Origin: Calendula officinalis
Lineage: Eukaryota; Streptophyta; Magnoliopsida; Asterales; Asteraceae
Direction: 5' to 3'
Assembly (NCBI GenBank): GCA_963853835.1
Contig: OY970828.1
Coordinates: 575,501 to 639,500, forward strand
DNA: 64,000 bases
Below are positions 42,721 through 54,882 of the stretch, one piece after another. Within the stretch, counting starts at the first letter, position 1, and the number at the start of each line of letters is the position of its first letter. The notes below the pieces were generated by a model. The model made no database searches. It worked only from the letters and a program-made list of their open reading frames with translations, and was not told where the DNA came from. A program made the translations under genes and the position numbers.

Positions 42721-43781
42721 TTTTATATAAGAGAAATGGTATTTAATGCTACAATTTGTGCCTAGCCATATGTCTATTAATTTGATCATAACAACTCTCG
42801 AAATCAAGAGATGAAATAAGAAAAAAAAATAATTAATTACATATGTCAAGTTTAGAATTAAGTAGGCATATAGATAGTCACAAATGATAGGACTAGATAC
42901 CATTTCTCTTTATAGAAAGCATTTAACGGCATGTTTGGCGTTTTGTATTAAAATTATTTAATTGACTATAGATGTTTCAAACCGCAAATAAAAGCAAATC
43001 CAAACACATTCACATACTATCCCATGCAATTTGCGTTTTTTTTACAACCTGTGACTAATTTTTATCAACAATGTTTTAAATCTGAGTTTTGAGTTGAACT
43101 GATTAGTCTTAAAAACTATAATATTAGTCAAATTACAATATTATTAGGTATTTATGATCTATTAGTTATGTATAAAGTATTTAAGTGTGAAAAAACTTAA
43201 AATAATATAAAACAAATATGATAACAACCTTTAGCCCAGTTAATTCGATCTTAACTATCCAGTCGAACCCGATTTTATAAATATTGGTTATGACTTGTGA
43301 GTTGTGACTTATGGTTTTTCCTTTTTTAATAATGGTTTTGCTAATGTGTGCTCCATGGGCATACGATAAAGATTTTATTAATTTTACCTTTATCATAATT
43401 GAAAATAAAGATTTTTGGTGTATTAAATGTAGAGGCATAAAAGACATTTAACATTATTATAATGTGCTCCTCAGATACATATTAGAAAATCCCTTTTAAG
43501 TTTTACACATAAAATATTACTTTAAACAATTATACCAAACCAGTAAGATTATAAAACAAGTTTCCATCATAAAAATCGATCACAAATGGGCAATAACTAC
43601 AAAATTTTCTTTGTTAAAGATTAAACAAGTAATCAAATTTGTATAAATAACAAAAACACTACATCGTCTCCTAAATAAACAATCGTAACACGATCGTAGT
43701 TCAACGATCGATACGTTTTACTCGTTACATAATTTGTGTCAAAAAACAAACACATTTAACAAAAAATTAAAAAAACACAAA
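42721..43781. other. Spacer without recognised genes
   Basis: AT-rich. Near 43690-43720 there are several CGATCGT palindromes, probably the 3' flank of the small ORF at 43782. No gene recognised. Confidence 0.4.
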
Positions 43782-43994
43782 TCAACATTTGGTTCTTTGT
43801 TTCTTATGCTTCTTATATTGTTTATAAAGCTGTAACCCTAATTTAATCCGTTCCAATTCACGTCTTAACCTCTCGTTTTCTTCCATATCATTAACAAGTG
43901 AAAAATGTTGACGGATTTTTTCTTTAACCGCCACCTCATCAACCACCGCCACCTCATCGACGCCAGGTGGGGCTAGCGGTGGTTGGCGGTTATC
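43782..43994 (-). CDS. Small basic ORF of unknown identity
   Basis: About 70 codons of unrecognised protein next to LINE sequence: a Pro/Ala/Val-rich start with a duplicated VDEVAV unit, then a charged helical stretch (ENERLRRELERIK) and a Lys-rich end (KQYKKHKKQRTKC). It has no ATG in context of its own and abuts the LINE scrap, so it may be the last exon of a captured gene or chance. 3'UTR-like AT-rich sequence follows on the minus strand. Confidence 0.3.
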   Translation of the reverse strand, partial: DNRQPPLAPPGVDEVAVVDEVAVKEKIRQHFSLVNDMEENERLRRELERIKLGLQLYKQYKKHKKQRTKC

Positions 43995-44002
43995 CCGTTT
44001 TC

Positions 44003-44362
44003 TCAACTAACTTTAGCTTTCCCACCACTATCCCCATAGTTCCACAAAAAATTCTTAAAGATTCTGTTAATTTCTCTAACCACAGTTTTAGGAAGCATAA
44101 ACACTGCAGCCCAATAAACGTGCATAGAAGCAAGAACATAATTTATAAGCTGGAGTTTACCTGCATAGGAAAGATATTTGTTTTTCCAATCTTTAACTTT
44201 GTTCTTAATTTTTTCCACCAGTTGCTTGCAATCTTTAACACCCAATTTTCTATCTACTAAAGGAACTCCCACATGCAATTTTCCAGCACTAAATGATAAT
44301 TCATAAAGGATCTGTTGTTTTAATTCCTCTGTAAGATTACTACAAAAGAATGTACTCTTACC
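44003..44362 (-). mobile_element. LINE reverse-transcriptase fragment
   Basis: On the minus strand an open stretch reads KSTFFCSNL, LYELSFSAGKL, GVPLVDRKLG and AGKLQLINYVLASMHVYWA, the conserved segment after the reverse-transcriptase core in plant L1-type LINEs. The usual PVxYLGVPL phrase is shortened to HVGVPL, pointing to a small deletion. It covers only about 120 residues. It lies downstream of exon 4 of the NOC3-like fragment in the same orientation. Confidence 0.75.
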
Positions 44363-44489
44363 ACAAAATAATAATTAGTTTAAGGTAAATAATTTCTAAA
44401 TAAAAAATATATTTAACCATTATTTAAAAACTATACTAGAAGATAATAAAATCTGTTACAGAAAAAATACCATATAATAAGTTTCATAC

Positions 44490-45895
44490 CAAAACTTCAG
44501 CTTGAGAGCTTTGTTGTACTTCCTCTATTTCTGTCACTTCTTTACCTTGTTTTTTAGCTTCTTTTCTTAATTTCTTTTGTTTTGCGCGTTTTTCTGCTGT
44601 CGTCAACTTTACAATACCATTATCTTCATTTTCACCCATAATTTCATCCTCTTGTGTTTTTACAAACTGATTTTGGCTCTCCGACACTACAAAAAAGTGT
44701 CAGGAAAAAAAATTAAAATCTTGATTTTTATTAAAATAAAAGAAAAAACAGGGAAACAGAAGACGAAAAATACCTTTTCTGTAGTAGACTTGTCCATCTA
44801 GGGTTTTCACAGGGAGAGCATCAACTGGATCAACTTCATGCTGAATTTTATTATTATTTAATGATTTTTTCCTTGATTGTTCCTCGTATAAAGACTCTAC
44901 AGCATCTTCTTTCACATCAGCAATACGTTTCACTTGCCTTCAAAAGTACATAATACCATCAAACTAAGAAATTTGAGAATAAATTTCAAGTAAAAGAAGA
45001 TTAAAGTTGATAAATGAGAACATGTAAATTTTGTTGCTTCAAGTACTGTTTGGAATCCATGCAAATGTATCATTACATGATATAAAACTTAAAAAACCGA
45101 ATTTATGCTATTAATATATTTGCTCACCTGGTAATTGACTGAGTGTCCAATTTGGACACAAAACCAGCATACTCTTGATTTTTATTAACAAATTCCAAAT
45201 CTTCATCTGAAACTTCAATTTCATCTTCAGGTACATCTGGTGGAAGCTCAGGTGGTAGTACAATCTTCTGTTTTTTCTTCCCCATTATTATTTAATCTGA
45301 TGCACAAATCCCTGTAATCATTAGTTCTTCAGAAATAATCATAGACACCTGATTCAATCTTAATTTCATATAGTTCAAAAACAGTTGTAATTAAGTTAGA
45401 AGTGTTAGGTATAATGCAAATAATTACAAAATGCTACATTCATAAATCCTTTCCTGTTTAAAAGCTCAAATAGTTTCTAATCTCAAAATTAAACACCAAA
45501 CGGTTGAAATCTGATCAGATATTATCCTTTTTCTTCCTCGTGAGAAAATAAATACAGAAATTGAGCTAATAAACAGTTAAAACCAACTATTATTTAATCA
45601 TACTCGAAATTTGCGATTAAATAAGAGTTTCGCATCCAGTATCATTATATGATTTTGAAATGAACAATTGCGAAGCTAGAACATTAACAATCAAGCAAAC
45701 ATGCAACTGAATCAACAGAAAATGTGAAAATTGTAGAATTATCAACAAATTTCAGAAGCGAAATCGAATTTCTAAAATCTATAAAGTACGTCTTTTGTGT
45801 TCATGAAATGAACGAGTGAAGAGGTACCTGGTAATGGCGGGATTCTGTGATTAGAAATTTGGAAAATAGGGTTTAAGCAAAACCCCCAAATTCGA
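44490..45895 (-). pseudogene. NOC3-like gene, truncated 5' fragment (5'UTR and three coding exons)
   Basis: On the minus strand: 5'UTR exon about 45828-45895, then 45128-45311 (ATG at 45283-45285), 44774-44937 and 44490-44686. Junctions are canonical (for example CCAG|GTGAGC, ATTACAG|GG, TTTGTAG|TG) and the phases join without a break. The roughly 172 residues start MGKKKQKIVLPPELPPDVPE and include VDPVDALPVKTLDGQVYYR, as I remember from plant NOC3 (nucleolar complex protein 3, 60S ribosome assembly and replication licensing). The real protein is about 800 residues; the NOC3/CBF domains do not follow. Instead a LINE scrap lies 130 bp downstream. A duplicated or captured gene start is more likely than an intact gene. 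Confidence 0.7.
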
Positions 45896-45899
45896 AAAG

Positions 45900-47114
45900 T
45901 GAAGAGAATAAAATTTTTGTTTATATCATATTTAATATTTTTATTTGCATTTATGATAAAAAAAAAAACTGTAGGATTATATCATATAACAATAACAAAA
46001 ATGAAAATAAAAGAAGTAGCATTATTATAGGTAATTTCTTGAAATAATTAGTAAATGTTATAATGGAATATAAGTATTTTATTCTTCGTTTGTTTTGTTG
46101 CAAAAATTGAAAAAGAAAACTTGAAATATCAATTTGCTTGGTTAGTAATCACAAATAGTATTGGTGTACAAATTATTTGTTTTATGCGATTACCTAGAAT
46201 TTATAGTAATTTTTTGGCTCATATAAAGGTGAAGCTATTAAAATTTTGGTTTATTTGTTAGTTATATGAAGCTGAGAAATGTGGATGTTAAGTTATCAAA
46301 GAATAAGGGGCTTTATTCTGAAAAATAACATTTGGCTTGAAAATGCTTAAGAACCGTCATGCGTGAAATATGACCAAAGTGAAGTGTGTGGAGTCTGATT
46401 GTCTGAATAATAAAATGGAACCATGTTTAAATTTTCTATTGTTAATGTATATATAAGTAATAATTTGTTTTCATAATATATTTTGGGCCATTTTTAATGG
46501 GCTGGGCTAACAGATTTCAAGAAAACCATCATTTTGCTTGATATTTGACACTTACAAAAAAAACAATCACAATGAGGTTTTAAAATAAAGTCCAAAAGTA
46601 TCCCACCAACCATTAATAAGTCTTGAATTTAATATTTCAAATGTTTTATTTTATCATGTCGACACCTAGTCAAGTCGATCGAGTTCCTCAAGCAATGCCT
46701 GGACAAGTCCCATCATTAACCATTTTCAGTATTCACTCGAAGAGTTAATCATTCTATTCGAGGTCAACTTTGTCCTGTATATATAGTTACGTGTTCGGTA
46801 AATATTTATCTTATATGATTAATGATAATGATAATATTTGAAAAAAACTTACAAATTTGATCATTCTCAACCAAACTAATTACTATTTACTAACCATTAG
46901 TATTGGGTAATAGTAATCAACTATAGTATGGATTTTCGAGTATATTTAAAAAATAAAGCTTGTATATAAATAAAATAAGATAACATAAGTATTGGTGGTA
47001 TCATTTAAAATGTGCTAGGTATATTGAAATAATAACCCTAATAAAGTCATATGAATCAACCATATGACGTGCGTTTTCATATTTATTTAGGTATATGCTC
47101 TTTTCAGCCATTAA
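45900..47114. other. Spacer upstream of the NOC3-like fragment
   Basis: AT-rich. It would contain the promoter of the fragment; no clear TATA box stands out. No ORF of note. Confidence 0.45.
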
Positions 47115-47174
47115 TTATATTTTGCTTTCAATAAAAACAAAAACTAGCGCAAAGCTAGCCAACCAAACAAAGTA

Positions 47175-49931
47175 CTAACCATTACAAGGTAAAATTAGCC
47201 ATTCGGCCCAACTAACTCTAAACTTAGCACGACGGTTACAAATCCACAAATATGACACCTCTTTAATCGAATCAACAATATTACTTCTCCGGGTATCACC
47301 ACTATTGAACGTGATGGCATTCCTATACCGCCACATAATCCATATCATCGTAAACACCACGGCTTCAACGATCACTTTCACCTTCGGACTCATATTGCTA
47401 GCATCCACCGTAAATAGAAAATCATCCAAGTTCTCGACATTAAGATCAACAACTTGTAACCAACTTCCAATCGCCCGCCAGACACTTTTCGTTACTTCAC
47501 AATTCCAAAATATATGGTCCGTATTCTCGACCCCATCCCCACACATAACACACTTCAAGTTATCAAACGTAATACCTTTCATTAACAAATTTACTTTAGA
47601 AGGAATACGATTTAATATCACCTTCCAAACCAAGATATTCACTTTCTGAGGCACTAACGGATTCCACCTCGTGCTCACCAACGACGAAGGAAGTACCAAA
47701 TTATCGAGCCACGTTCTTGTACTTTTAACTTCATAAACCCCTTCATCCCCAATATCCCACGTCCACATATCCGGTTCATTAGATAATGTGAACCCTTCTA
47801 ATAACCGAGATAGTTCTTCAACCCGGGCCTCTTCTCTCCCCCCTCTAATCACCCGCATCCAATCCCACCGAACCATATTATCCCGTATCCGATCAGCGAC
47901 CAAACAGTCACTATCTGAATCCAACAAATGTATTCTTGGGAATCTGGTAGCCAAGGCAGTCGACCCTAACCACACGTCTTTCCAAAACCGAGTCCTTTGC
48001 CCATTACCGACCTTCTTCTTCAAATGGGAAATAAGATCTAAACCATTGCCTTTAAACCTGCTCAACATTTTCAGTATTTGCGCCCACGGAGTCGTACCTA
48101 ATCGGTTCGAGTTCATAAGGTCCAAAGCTCCGTGTTCACCATATATAGATTTAATTACCGTCACCCACAAGCTATTCTCATTTTTAACAAACCGCCAAAT
48201 CCATTTAGTAACAAGAGCAATGTTAAAAGCATATAAGCTCCCAATGCCAAGGCCCCCGTTTTGTTTAGACGCCAAAACCGTGTCCCAGTTCACCCAATGA
48301 ATCTTCTTTTTAAGTTCGGTGCCTCCCCAAAAACAAGAAGCTCTCAATCTCTCTAGAATATTAGCAACGCCCTTAGGCATCACAAAGAGAGACATATAGT
48401 AAATACCCATACCTCCAAGCACCGTTTTTAAAAGTAAAGACCCTCCTCCAACCGAAAGGGTATTAACCTTCCATCCCGATAACTTTTGCTTAAATTTATC
48501 AATCAAAGGATCCCAACATTTCTTCCTAGACATACAAGCCCCCACCGGGAGACCTAAATAAATAAACGGGAACTTCCCATAACACACCCCGAGTAACTCC
48601 GCCATGTGTTTCACTTCCCCCTCCGCCACTCCAACCCCATATAGATTAGATTTATGCAGATTTAACTTTAAACCCGAGGCCATGTAAAAATAATGTAAGA
48701 TAATAAGAAGCTTCTGCAAATTATTAATCGACCACTCACCCAAAAAAATAGCATCATCGGCATATAAAAAATGAGAAATATAACACGACTCCTCCTTTAC
48801 CTTTACCCCTTTGAATATTTGCTGAGAAACCGCCTCTTCCATAACCACATGCAGCCCCTCCATGGCAATAATAAAAAGAAAAGGCGAAAGCGGATCACCT
48901 TGACGAAGGCCCCGTTCGAGCTTGAACTCTTTTGAGGCATTACCATTCAGAATAACCGAACCCTTGGATGAATGTAATATTGCACTAATCCATTTTCGCC
49001 ACTTATCCGGAAAATACATAAACTCCAACATCCGATCCAAAAACTCCCAACTTATGGAGTCATAAGCTTTCTCAAAATCAATTTTAAGCACCATGGCGCT
49101 CCTGTTTTTCTGTTTATACCACGAAATCAATTCATTAACCATCATCGGGCCGTCCAGAATTTGACGACCCTTTATGAACGCCGACTGCTCCTGACTAACC
49201 ACCGAATCCACCACCACAGCAAGCCGTAAAGCCAATAATTTTGCAATAATTTTGTATTGAACACCAATAAGGCTAATTGGCCTATAATCACTAACCGCCA
49301 GCGGATTTAGAACTTTTGGGATCAACATGATGAACGAAGCATTGCAACCTGTGGGAATAAAACCTGTTTCAAAAAACTCAACAACAAAGTTAAAAATATC
49401 AAATTTAATAATATCCCAAAATTTCTTAATAAAAGCGAAAGTGAAACCGTCAGGGCCCGGGGCCTTATCGTTTCCACAGCTCCACACCACCACTTTCAGC
49501 TCGGCCATCATCACATTCCCTGTCAGCACCTCGGACTGTGTATCAGACAAACGTTTAAATTTATCACTTCTCCTGTTCACTTTAATCACCGGAACACTTT
49601 TAAATTTATTAGCATAATAATCATAAAATATTTGTTTCACTGCCGAAGGCGATGTAATCCAATCGCCATCTTTTTTCACTCCTCGGATCAAAGAATGTCT
49701 TCTCTTACTATTAATAATCCCATGGAAATACTTCGAGTTTTCGTCTCCTTCTATACACCATTTAACTTTAGCTTTCTGAGATAAATCCTTCCATTCTTTC
49801 ACATCAAACTTATATAATTCAAGTTTAGCCGCCTGCCTTTCCGCCAACTCATCATCTGTAACTATATTATCATCAATCTTCTTTTCAATCACTAAGACCT
49901 TTTCTACCAACTTCTTTCGCTGCGCCTCTTG
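47175..49931 (-). pseudogene. LINE ORF2, reverse transcriptase and C-terminal zinc region
   Basis: About 918 codons in the same frame as the segment at 49932-50267, from which it is split by a single TAG (49932-49934). It holds reverse-transcriptase motifs DKAPGPDGF, LIPKV...DYRPISLI, QSAFIKGRQI, KIDFEKAYDSISW, GLRQGDPLSPFLF and the active-site YADDAIFLGEW. The zf-RVT region follows (WNPLVPQKVNILVWKV, CVMCGDG...DHIFWNC) and a C-terminal WIMWRYRNAITF block. No RNase H domain is visible. Confidence 0.88.
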
Positions 49932-50267
49932 CTATGTTCTTTTACCTTTCCACCAACTTTTACAGTTTTCTTTCAACAGTTTCAACTTATCTTTAAATTT
50001 TATGAAGTAGCTACCACTAGTAGAATCCATGTGCGATGCCCACGAGTTTTTCACCAATTCATCAAACGATTCTTCATCCATCCAGGAATTAAAAAACCTA
50101 AAAACCCTAGGACCATAATCAACCGCCTCTTGAGCCAAAACAATCGGTCGATGATCCGACACAATATCCGTCATCACATTTGCAGTAAGGTCCGAACACA
50201 CCTCAAAAACCCCTTCATTCACAAAAAACCGATCTAGTTTACTCATTTTTCGGCCATCCGAGCTCAA
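49932..50267 (-). pseudogene. LINE ORF2, end of endonuclease and linker
   Basis: Contains KLDRFFV and the endonuclease catalytic motif SDHRPIVL, then a Trp/Lys-rich linker. At its 5' side it overlaps the endonuclease segment in another frame: one base appears lost near 50270-50275, just after a G-rich stretch. At its 3' side an in-frame TAG interrupts it. Confidence 0.82.
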
Positions 50268-50821
50268 CCTAGTATACGCCGACCCCCCATGGGCACTTCA
50301 TTAAGACTTCCCGAATCAACAAACTCATTAAAATCAACAATTTCTCTGTCGTTTGTACTACAACCCCACCTTTCTCCCTCGTCTCGAACCGCATTAAAGT
50401 CTCCAAATATAATGAATTTTTCGTCATTAGCCCGCATATAATCCACAATCGTCATCCATAGTCTCCTCTTATCAACATTACTTTGCGGCGCATAAACATT
50501 ACCCATGACACATTTCATATTATTATGCTTCCACTCCCCATGCACAAAAACAATATTTTGAAAACACATAATACGCGAACTAGAAAACAAGGCCGGATCC
50601 CAAATAGAAATAATACCACCCGACGACCCGACCGCACTACTCAAAGCAAAATCAAACGAAGAATTCCCCCACAACTGTTTAACCATAAACATATCCACCT
50701 TCGAGATTCGCGTTTCTTGAATTCCAAGAAAAGAAATTTTATACTTGTTAGAAATGACACCTATCCGCTTTCGTTTAATCACGTCTCCTATTCCACATGC
50801 GTTTAAGGACATAATATTCAT
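50264..50821 (-). pseudogene. LINE ORF2, N-terminal apurinic-type endonuclease
   Basis: Starts at a true ATG (50821) that overlaps the stop of the preceding frame (TAATG). It encodes the exonuclease-endonuclease-phosphatase fold: SLNACGIG, GIQETRISK (catalytic Glu), NVYAPQS, FIIFGDFNAVRDEGERWG (catalytic Asp/Asn). It nicks target DNA to prime reverse transcription. It ends early because of the frameshift near 50270. Confidence 0.88.
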
Positions 50822-51133
50822 TAATTACCTTTTCCACCTCCCATACTACTAGTCATGCGTTCAAGCGAGGTTTGACACCCCTCCATATCATGACCGATGG
50901 CAAGACCAATATCTATATACCTACTCAAATCCTCAATCAACGAAACTGACTTATTATTTTTTTGTAAGTGACCCGTCGACGCACACGAATTTCTTGACCC
51001 CTCTTCTTTGTTCTTCTTTCCTTTCACCTGATTATTACCCTTTTTTTCAAAACCCGGCGGTGGTGAGACCGACTCCTCAGTGACTAGAACCTCTTCTTTT
51101 TTCGAAATTTTCCCCTTGTTCCCCGTTTTCTAC
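50822..51133 (-). other. ORF1-ORF2 junction of the LINE
   Basis: A 68-codon open frame ending at 50821 (Gly/Lys-rich start, then a helical LIEDLSRYIDIGLAIGHDMEG-like stretch) probably represents the former C-terminus of ORF1, now out of frame with it. The TAATG overlap with ORF2 would suit re-initiation. Confidence 0.55.
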
Positions 51134-52411
51134 TTACCTTCCTTCCCCACTTCCTATATTCTGCCCCAAACCATTCCCCGAGGCTGCCCCCTCTTCATTT
51201 AATTCTGCCACCGGATTACTACCCACATGCAAGGTATTCCTACCTGTTTCATCTTGGCACTTTGATACATTATCATTTTCATTACCGAATTCAAAAACAT
51301 CTTCTTCCTCATGCACCCCGACTGACCCATCACTTGAAATTGAAACATCGTCATCATCCCCACCCTTACTCTCCATGTCAATACTCCGAAACGTAGGTTG
51401 CCAAAGGGCTATTTCATAAACCCACACTGTATATTTCACTTTATCTATCATCACCTCAACCTCTTCGTTTATTTTTGCCCCGATTTTAGTTTTGATACAC
51501 ACCTTCCCCGTACTTCCTTCTTCCTCTTCCCCGTCCACAAACATAATTTCTCCCCAATCTTTTATGATCTTTTTAATGGCATTAACCGTGCCCGCCACTA
51601 ACGGTAGACCATCCACCTTAACCCACACCACCTTATCATCCACCACAAATTTATCATCTAAATCACGAAGATGCGTAAAATAGAACATCATATCTTCATG
51701 GTGTTTGAACTTAGAACACGCCAATTTATTGTCAAATTCCAACCATATCCATGACCCGCCAATATAGTGAACATCAACATCCCTAAACCCTTCTTTAGCA
51801 CATACTACTTTGATATTTTCTATTAAAGACAATTCTCTAACTTTGCCTAGCAGTATCGTACCTGGATTTTTGATTGGCATGACATCGTTTTTTTCCAACG
51901 TGATTATCTTCTTCGTTTCTATAACCGGCTTAGTAATGATTTTCTCAACCGGTTTCACCTTATGTCTATCTGTTTTAAACAAGTCAGCGTAACTAGTATT
52001 ATTCTCACCTTCGCGCGGGATTCCAGCCGGAACAGCATGCCTACGATGCGCAGTCGGCACAACCTCTCTAGGTTTTCGTTCAAACCTAGAACTCGAAGCA
52101 TATAAGTGGTATGATCCATACCATGCCGCATTTAATTTTTCCAGCAGAGAATCCACATTATTAACCCGAATGAATCTCACAAAAGCAAAACGGCGGCCGA
52201 TTTTGGATAATTTCTGGGGTATGAACACATCCGCCACCGTCCCGAAAACTTGCATAGCCTTCCACAGATCCCCCAATTCCCATAATCGTGGAAAGTTAGT
52301 AACATAGAACGATTTCGCTATTTTTTTTAGATCAAGCTCTTCCTTCCGCAGGGCAAAGCTTTTGTTCACGCTGTTACTTGGCTGCCTCCGATACATGTTG
52401 TTATTGCTCAT
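51134..52411 (-). CDS. LINE ORF1, RRM/DUF4283-type RNA-binding protein
   Basis: 425 residues from the ATG at 52411 (MSNNNMYRRQ); a longer frame upstream starts only with GTG and runs through a poly-G tract. Residues about 35-105 form an RRM: SFYVTNFPRLWELGDLWKAM as strand-helix, then GRRFAFVRFIRV as RNP1. A DUF4283-like region follows (about 200-330: SWIWLEFDN, VWVKVDGLPL), then an acidic tail. ORF1 proteins of plant LINEs bind element RNA as chaperones. The tail probably once continued into the out-of-frame segment 50821-51027. Confidence 0.82.
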   Translation of the reverse strand: MSNNNMYRRQPSNSVNKSFALRKEELDLKKIAKSFYVTNFPRLWELGDLWKAMQVFGTVADVFIPQKLSKIGRRFAFVRFIRVNNVDSLLEKLNAAWYGSYHLYASSSRFERKPREVVPTAHRRHAVPAGIPREGENNTSYADLFKTDRHKVKPVEKIITKPVIETKKIITLEKNDVMPIKNPGTILLGKVRELSLIENIKVVCAKEGFRDVDVHYIGGSWIWLEFDNKLACSKFKHHEDMMFYFTHLRDLDDKFVVDDKVVWVKVDGLPLVAGTVNAIKKIIKDWGEIMFVDGEEEEGSTGKVCIKTKIGAKINEEVEVMIDKVKYTVWVYEIALWQPTFRSIDMESKGGDDDDVSISSDGSVGVHEEEDVFEFGNENDNVSKCQDETGRNTLHVGSNPVAELNEEGAASGNGLGQNIGSGEGR

Positions 52412-52560
52412 CGTGAAACTCCCCACCCCCCCCCCCCTCCCCACCGGCGGGAGTAGACGGGAATCGATCACCGTGAGAACCCTAGTCGGCGTCGTAGACG
52501 CTAGGTCTTGAGAGAAAAAGTCAAACGGTCAACTTCAATAGTATCTTATATTTTGCCTTC

Positions 52561-54647
52561 AAAGTTACTTCTATATATAATTAAATTAAATGTACATTTT
52601 TATACAATAAAGTAAATGTGTACAAAAATTACTTGAGAAAGAATGTGCACCTTGGTGGAATCTTATCACCATTTTAGTATGATTTATTAGCAAATATTTA
52701 GGGACAAGAGAGTATACCTACTTGTTTAGTAAGATATAAAATGATTATGTATTTTATGGAGTGTGAGACTTAATTTAATAAAATTGCGTTTATAGAAAAC
52801 TAATAACAATAATAATAGATAGTAATATCTTATGTTGATTGATGAATAACAACATAGATGTTTATAGTTAAAAATCGGTATTAATTCTTAATATTGTCTA
52901 GAATATTAGCTGTGGATACAAAGGTGCAAACTCCTAAAGAAAATATGTTAAATCCATTGCTATTTATTAATTGGGTATTTGCGTAAATCATAGGTAAATT
53001 ATTATTTTTCATATTATATAAGCAGCTTAATTTCAATTCGTACTAATTTAATGGTTCCATAACTAAATATCCCTAGTTCAATTTATAAAATAAGTAAGTA
53101 GCTACTAGTAAAATTCATCACCCTCTTACCAGACGCAACAAAAGTAAAAAAAAAAAAAAAAATTAAAAATTCAAATTTTGCAATTCTAGTTCAAACTTCA
53201 AAGAAACTTTTCAACACCATTGAACACAATTAAATTCAAGACATTCAAAGAAAATGAATGCATTAAATGTGGCATAATTAATAAATTTGCCATAATATTT
53301 GATGTTAACACGTACCGGAACTTCATTATCACACAGATAGCCTTCAATTCGTTTGCATTAATCTACTGACCAAAATATATTTAATGGAGAAATAGTATTA
53401 TCATTTACCCACGAAATTAATATAAACCAACGTTCATAATATATAAATTCTTGATTTACATAAATATACATAGTAAATTTCAAAATTACTTATAAATACT
53501 TTTTTTCAAATCTTTCCAAATTTAGACCATGTGATATGTGTGATTCTACACAAAGTTTAACAAGTGTAATCTTGTAACACAAAAAATGGTTTAGTCATGT
53601 ATCAGTCACATAAAAAATTGTCTTATTATACAATACAAATTTGGGTCGTACAAAAAAATTTGGATCGCGTGAAAAATCAAGTGGCGCGGTTTATTTTGGT
53701 AAGATTTGAGTTTGTAAGTTGTCTCTGAGAAAATAGATTATTTTTATTTAATAACTATCTTTATATAAATTGTATTATAAAACTATAAGTTGAGTAAATG
53801 GTTTGTAGTCAAACTCCATGACCAACAATTAACGTTCAAAGGGTTTGGACCACCACGGCACCACCTACAACCATCTTGTTTGATCACCAATAACAACAAC
53901 TTCGCCATCCACCATCATAAAAGTCGATTCCTCTTACATTTTTTAATTAACCAATCATATCAAATTGATAATTTAACACCTCTACGTTTTAACTAAGAAA
54001 ATAAAAAAGAATGAATGTTATATAGGACGACACATTTTTCTTAATTATAGATGTAGGATTAAATTTAACACAATTAAGATACTTCAAAATAATTCAACAC
54101 ATTGTGGCGATAATGATATATAAACGATCCTTCCTTTGGAGATATGCATAGAACCAAATTGATAATGATCCAACACGTCGGTTATTTGACGTAAATAATG
54201 GGTTCGCATTACAATTTTCAATGATTTTATGTAATACTTTTAAGTTTATTTAAGATGAAGTTAATTCCCGAAATCTCCCATGGGATCGTCATGGGGACGA
54301 GGATTGGTATGCAAATTATTCCATGGTAGGATATGGATTGAGCTTCAGCATTGCCATCGGATAAAGGATAGTTATGAGAAAATGGATCCCCGATATTCTT
54401 TGTGTTGTCATCCCTATCTTTTGCGAGAAATACTAGTAATACATTGGAGACATTAACCGAGTATGCACTTTGCACTCATGTAGCTTGTATTTGCGCTTAA
54501 TCAAAGGAAATAACAAAATCACATAAAATGTCGAGGCTCTACAACCACCGACCTAAAAATAGTATCAAGAACATATCTATCAAGGTTGGAGTCGTAGTAT
54601 ACATGGTTGTGGGTATGTTCATGTTCTACGAACCAAGGTACCATATA
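52561..54647. other. Spacer without recognised genes
   Basis: AT-rich, with a run of 18-19 A near 53145. Small ORFs (for example 53790-53996) show no protein character. Confidence 0.5.
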
Positions 54648-54655
54648 TAATTGAT

Positions 54656-54874
54656 CAGAGGTGTCTCTGAGATTTTGAAGACCCTTTGCGAAAACACGAA
54701 AATGGGCCCCCTGTATACACTATTTTTATAAAAATTTGGATTTTCTAATTTTTTTTCTCTATTAAATTAGCTTAACTTTTAATATTATACATACAATATA
54801 TATACAAATTGGGCCCCTATATAATATGCGCCCTGTGCGGCCGCACCTCCTGCACCTCCTCAAAGACACCCTTG
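54656..54874. mobile_element. hAT-type MITE
   Basis: 219 bp with inverted ends CAGAGGTGTCTCTGAG and (right, reverse complement) CAAGGGTGTCTTTGAG, flanked by the perfect 8-bp duplication TAATTGAT (54648-54655, 54875-54882). The interior has GGGCCCC and GCGGCCGC. Non-coding. Confidence 0.85.
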
Positions 54875-54882
54875 TAATTGAT

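Larger units (their letters stand above)
47130..52545 (-). mobile_element. Near full-length L1-type LINE
   Basis: A 5.4-kb non-LTR retrotransposon on the minus strand with ORF1 (RNA-binding) and ORF2 (endonuclease, reverse transcriptase, zf-RVT). Flanks TTATATTTTGCTTTC (47115-47129) and TTATATTTTGCCTTC (52546-52560) agree at 14 of 15 bases, a typical long LINE target duplication. Its 3' end in this sense is GTTTTTGTTTTTAT, with no poly(A) run. ORF2 has one frameshift and one in-frame stop, so this copy is defective. Confidence 0.9.

Noticed and set aside
43685..43725. CGATCGT palindromes as a regulatory site
   Set aside because: Few copies, no repeated layout, no gene start beside them.
47788..48300. 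Plus-strand ORF of 170 codons
   Set aside because: Antisense shadow of LINE ORF2.
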